From: Alphaproteobacteria bacterium
Lineage (GTDB): Bacteria > Pseudomonadota > Alphaproteobacteria > WRAU01 > Hepatincolaceae
DNA: 64,000 bases
Assembly (NCBI GenBank): GCA_009780035.1
Contig: WRAU01000007.1
Location: forward strand, 1 to 64,000
Reading direction: 5' to 3'
Positions 61,553 through 64,000 of the stretch are shown one piece after another. Positions within the stretch are counted from its first letter, which is position 1, and each line of letters opens with the position of its first letter. Position numbers and translations under genes: made by a program. The notes beneath the pieces are model-generated. The model saw only the letters and a list, made by a program, of their open reading frames with translations. It had not been told where the DNA came from and did no database searches.

Positions 61553-61792
61553 ATGAAAATTGTAAGCGTTAGAATGAGTGAAGAAGTTATAGCTGAAATA
61601 GATAAATTCGCCAAAATGCAAGATAGAGACAGAAGCTATATTATCAATAAAGCCATGCGGGCTTATATCGCGAAAGAGAAACTGATTTTAGACAACATTC
61701 AAGAAGGAATTGATGATATGGAGGCAGGGAGAGGTCGTAGCTATGAAGATTTTAAAAAAGAAATGGCTGAATATATAAAATCTCAGGAATAA
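61553..61792 (+). CDS. Ribbon-helix-helix antitoxin (CopG/ParD type)
   Basis: A 79-residue DNA-binding protein. VSVRMSEEVIAEIDKFA, then RDRSYIINKAMRAYI, is a ribbon-helix-helix fold; the acidic tail (IQEGIDDMEAGRGRSYEDFKKEM) is the usual toxin-neutralising part. A palindrome lies just upstream, suggesting autoregulation. The expected RelE/ParE toxin gene starts three bases after the stop but breaks off after nine codons, so this is an orphan. Confidence 0.88.
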   Translation: MKIVSVRMSEEVIAEIDKFAKMQDRDRSYIINKAMRAYIAKEKLILDNIQEGIDDMEAGRGRSYEDFKKEMAEYIKSQE

Positions 61793-61795
61793 AAA

Positions 61796-61825
61796 ATGAA
61801 AATTATTATTATGCCTAGAGCATAA
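61796..61825 (+). pseudogene. Remnant of a RelE/ParE-type toxin gene
   Basis: An ATG three bases after the antitoxin stop reads MKIIIMPRA and then TAA. RelE/ParE toxins commonly begin MKIxxxPRA, so this looks like the intact start of a lost toxin gene. The sequence after the stop does not resemble toxin in the frame I read. Confidence 0.5.
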
Positions 61826-61907
61826 AAAAATATAACGGCACTATGCTTTATAATTTTAACATCAAAGCCGTATTTTAATTAAGATAAAGTGAAGACCAAA
61901 ACCAACT

Positions 61908-61966
61908 GTCATGCTGTTGGCAAACGGCATCTTTTCTTCAATGGATACAGGCGTAGCCGGTATGAC
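61908..61966. repeat. GTCATACC-type nested palindrome
   Basis: GTCATGC (61908-61914) pairs with GTATGAC (61960-61966) through one G-T pair, enclosing smaller imperfect pairs (GGCATC near 61926 and GGATAC near 61943). The order of blocks matches the element at 3584. It lies between the lost toxin gene and the rppH end. Confidence 0.6.
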
Positions 61967-61976
61967 GAGTTATATA

Positions 61977-62438
61977 TTAATTATCAAATATCTTATTAGC
62001 CATGCCGAAATCAACAATTTGCTTATAAACATCTTTTTTAAATTTGGTAATGCGTTCAAGTAAGGTTTTTGTATCAACCCATTCATAACATGCAAATTCA
62101 GGTTTTACATCGGCATTAAGGTTAATATCGCCGTCTTCTCCTAAGAATTTTAAAAAGAACCAAACTTGTTCTTGCCCGATATATTTTCCTCCCCAAAAAT
62201 TTTTGCGGAAACCCTCTGGAAGTTCGTATTTTAGCCAATCAGTTTTAGTGATAATTTCAAATTTATTAGTGCCAACTTCCTCGAGCATTTCTCTAAATAC
62301 TGCTGTTTCTGGTTTTTCATCGGCTTCAAGCCCTCCTTGCGGCATCTGCCACTCACCTTTAATATCAAGCCTTTCTCCCATAAATATTTTCCCTTCGCTA
62401 TTAATAATAACTGCTCCGACTCCTTTTCTATACATCAC
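61977..62438 (-). CDS. rppH: RNA pyrophosphohydrolase
   Basis: A 153-residue Nudix hydrolase that removes pyrophosphate from mRNA 5' ends, starting decay. GGLEADEKPETAVFREMLEE plus VG forms the Nudix box with all acidic residues, and WQMPQGG just before it is typical of RppH. KYIGQEQVWFFLKFLG follows. It lies directly after ctpA, with ATG of rppH next to the ctpA stop. Confidence 0.94.
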   Translation of the reverse strand: MMYRKGVGAVIINSEGKIFMGERLDIKGEWQMPQGGLEADEKPETAVFREMLEEVGTNKFEIITKTDWLKYELPEGFRKNFWGGKYIGQEQVWFFLKFLGEDGDINLNADVKPEFACYEWVDTKTLLERITKFKKDVYKQIVDFGMANKIFDN

Positions 62439-63647
62439 TCACTCCTTAGTTTGCAGAATTTCTATTGCTTTATTAAGTTGATAGTCTATTGCCGAGCCTT
62501 CTTTTGCAACAAAATTGTTTTCTAGCCCTTTCATTTCTTTTAATTTAGAATCGGTGCAGTTTTTACAAATGCTCCCGTCTTTGAAGATAATTATATCGGG
62601 CATAATTCCTACGCCGTCAACCTTTTTATCAGATGGCAGCAGATATTCCGAAGTGGTTAGCTTAAGATAATCTCCATTACCAATGCTTAGAATATCCTGC
62701 ACTACACCTTTGCCAAAACTTTTAGTGCCAACAATTGTTGCCCGATGATTTTCCTGCAGCGATCCTGCTAAAACTTCTGATGCAGAAGCGGTGCTTTCAT
62801 CAATTAATATTACAATCGGCTGCCCGTTTAAAATATCCCCTGGTTTTGATGTGAAAATTTCTTCATGAGACATATTGCTGTTTTCTAATTTTGCAATCAG
62901 CCGATTATCTAAAAATAGGTCAGCTGCAAAAATTGCTTGATTTAAAAGACCGCCCCCGTTATTTCTTAAATCTAAAATTATTCCGCTGATATTTTTGTTT
63001 TTATTAATAACTTTTTTTAGTTCAATGGCAGTATTTTTATTAAAAGTTGGAATTTTAATATATAAAATATTGCCATATTTTTTTGTGGAAATATCATCTA
63101 TTTTAATTTTTTCTTTATTAAGAGTTATATGATATGAGCGATTATTTTCATGAATTAAATCCATGCGGATATTTTTATCTTTTTCCTGCAGCCTTTGCGA
63201 TACTTCCATTACCGATAGGTAGCTTACGGGCTTATTATTAATGCTTAATAATATATCGCCCGAATGAATGCCGTTTCTTTTTGCCGGCGAGCCGTCAACC
63301 ACATACAGAATTTCAATCATATTATTTTTATTTTTAAAAAATTGAATCCCTACGCCGTATAACTCACCATTGGTGTAGTTATTAAGCTCTTTAAAATCTT
63401 CTTTTTTAAGATAGCTGCTGTAAGGATCTAATTTTTCCAGCATGCCTTCAATAGCATAATTAATTAGGGTTGATATGGGTATATCTTTATAATAAGATTG
63501 TTTCACTTCGTATAGAATGGTAGTGAAAAGATTAATGGATTCGTAAACATCTTTCTCCATTGGCTGCGTTTTTGCAGTTTTATTGAAATTAGCCAAGACA
63601 ATTCCAGTTATAATAAGCAGAAATATAATGATTAAAATTTTTTTCAT
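62439..63647 (-). CDS. ctpA: Carboxy-terminal processing protease (S41)
   Basis: A 402-residue periplasmic serine protease with a signal anchor (ILIIIFLLIITGIVLANF). A PDZ domain lies at about 85-170 (GVGIQFFKNKN, GDILLSINNKPV); the catalytic part has GIILDLRNNGGGLLNQA, the Ser in DESTASASEVLAGSLQ and the Lys in GTKSFGKGVVQ. Such proteases act on cell-wall hydrolases and their regulators. The ATGA overlap with the M23 gene upstream supports a shared role in wall turnover. Confidence 0.95.
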   Translation of the reverse strand: MKKILIIIFLLIITGIVLANFNKTAKTQPMEKDVYESINLFTTILYEVKQSYYKDIPISTLINYAIEGMLEKLDPYSSYLKKEDFKELNNYTNGELYGVGIQFFKNKNNMIEILYVVDGSPAKRNGIHSGDILLSINNKPVSYLSVMEVSQRLQEKDKNIRMDLIHENNRSYHITLNKEKIKIDDISTKKYGNILYIKIPTFNKNTAIELKKVINKNKNISGIILDLRNNGGGLLNQAIFAADLFLDNRLIAKLENSNMSHEEIFTSKPGDILNGQPIVILIDESTASASEVLAGSLQENHRATIVGTKSFGKGVVQDILSIGNGDYLKLTTSEYLLPSDKKVDGVGIMPDIIIFKDGSICKNCTDSKLKEMKGLENNFVAKEGSAIDYQLNKAIEILQTKE

Positions 63648-64000
63648 GGTTTTTCTCTTTTTTCAAACCACATAACCGGATCTTCAGATTTATTATCGTA
63701 TTTTATTTCAAAATAAATTGGTGTTAAATTCTTGCCTGATAAAGCAATGGGTTCATGTTTTTTTACCAGCTGCTGCTGTTTTACAAGAGGAGATACATTT
63801 CCTGATATAACCGAATAAATACTAGAGGAATGTTTAATAATAATTACCTTATTGAATTTTTCAAAGTCATCGATAAAAAGAATTTCACCATCAAAAGGAG
63901 CTACAACTTGTGAATTAGGAAGATTTAGCAGCACAATCCCATTTTTATAAAGCCGATTAGGGCTTTTTTTGAAAGGGGATTCTAAAAAGCCGGCGCTAGG
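63644..64000 (-). CDS. M23-family murein hydrolase activator (EnvC-like), C-terminal fragment
   Basis: The frame runs off the window's right edge, leaving 118 codons. VVAPFDGEILFID, VIIIKHSSSIYSVISGN and PIYFEIKYDNKSEDPVMWF match the C-terminal LytM/M23 domain, though the zinc-binding HxH is not clear (LTPIYFEIKY in place of HLHFEI), so it is probably the degenerate, EnvC-like type that activates amidases. It overlaps ctpA by four bases; M23-ctpA-rppH is a common alphaproteobacterial order. Confidence 0.85.
   Translation of the reverse strand, partial: PSAGFLESPFKKSPNRLYKNGIVLLNLPNSQVVAPFDGEILFIDDFEKFNKVIIIKHSSSIYSVISGNVSPLVKQQQLVKKHEPIALSGKNLTPIYFEIKYDNKSEDPVMWFEKREKP

Overview
The window looks like chromosome of an AT-rich, host-associated alphaproteobacterium. 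The evidence is conserved gene order: rpmH-rnpA-yidD-yidC-engB, lgt-midA, ychF-pth-rplY, prs-pgeF and M23 peptidase-ctpA-rppH. The oxygen-independent ubiquinone genes ubiT, ubiU and ubiV, a DcuC-type dicarboxylate carrier, a PTS-type dihydroxyacetone kinase (dhaKLM), peptidase T and amino-acid/purine uptake genes suggest a microaerobic or anaerobic, nutrient-scavenging life such as the gut. That placement rests on recognised families only; no 16S gene is present.

Layout. 0-3.6 kb: end fragment of a family-2 glycosyltransferase, then glf, prmA and glmU. 4-11.5 kb: a dicarboxylate/glutamate symporter, a four-gene envelope cluster (LPP20-like, COG3014-like, LpoB-like, PEGA protein), and a purine permease with a purine phosphoribosyltransferase. 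11.6-18.6 kb: a self-contained three-gene operon encoding a MotA/TolQ-like channel with a cytoplasmic tail of about 1,270 residues, a MotB-like partner with the proton-carrying Asp, and a TolC-family outer-membrane channel. This is the most novel system in the window. 18.9-21.8 kb: a candidate small RNA and a UPF1-like helicase-nuclease gene broken by a frameshift. 21.8-30.4 kb: a VOC protein, two P-type ATPases and an autotransporter. 30.4-36.6 kb: tRNA-Ser, a TfoX-like protein, ubiV-ubiU-ubiT, a class A PBP homologue that has lost every catalytic motif, and tRNA-Arg. 36.7-42.7 kb: the rpmH-yidC-engB block, a small heat-shock protein, lgt and midA. 42.7-53 kb: a second autotransporter, a glycosyltransferase, then ychF-pth-rplY, dhaKLM, prs and pgeF. 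53-64 kb: a two-component system, a LOG-family protein, pgsA, pepT-dcuC, uvrC, an orphan ribbon-helix-helix antitoxin, rppH, ctpA and an M23 peptidase fragment.

The genes between genes are unusually structured. Two families of nested palindromes sit at gene ends: one built on a GTCATACC stem, often with a GAAA loop; the other on a TGTAT/ATACA stem inside long terminal inverted repeats that swallow the upstream stop codon. Relative to the gene order I expect in this class, pgeF-prs-rplY-pth-ychF appears inverted as one block, with an autotransporter and a glycosyltransferase at one breakpoint and dhaKLM inserted inside. I see no CRISPR array, prophage or intact insertion sequence.
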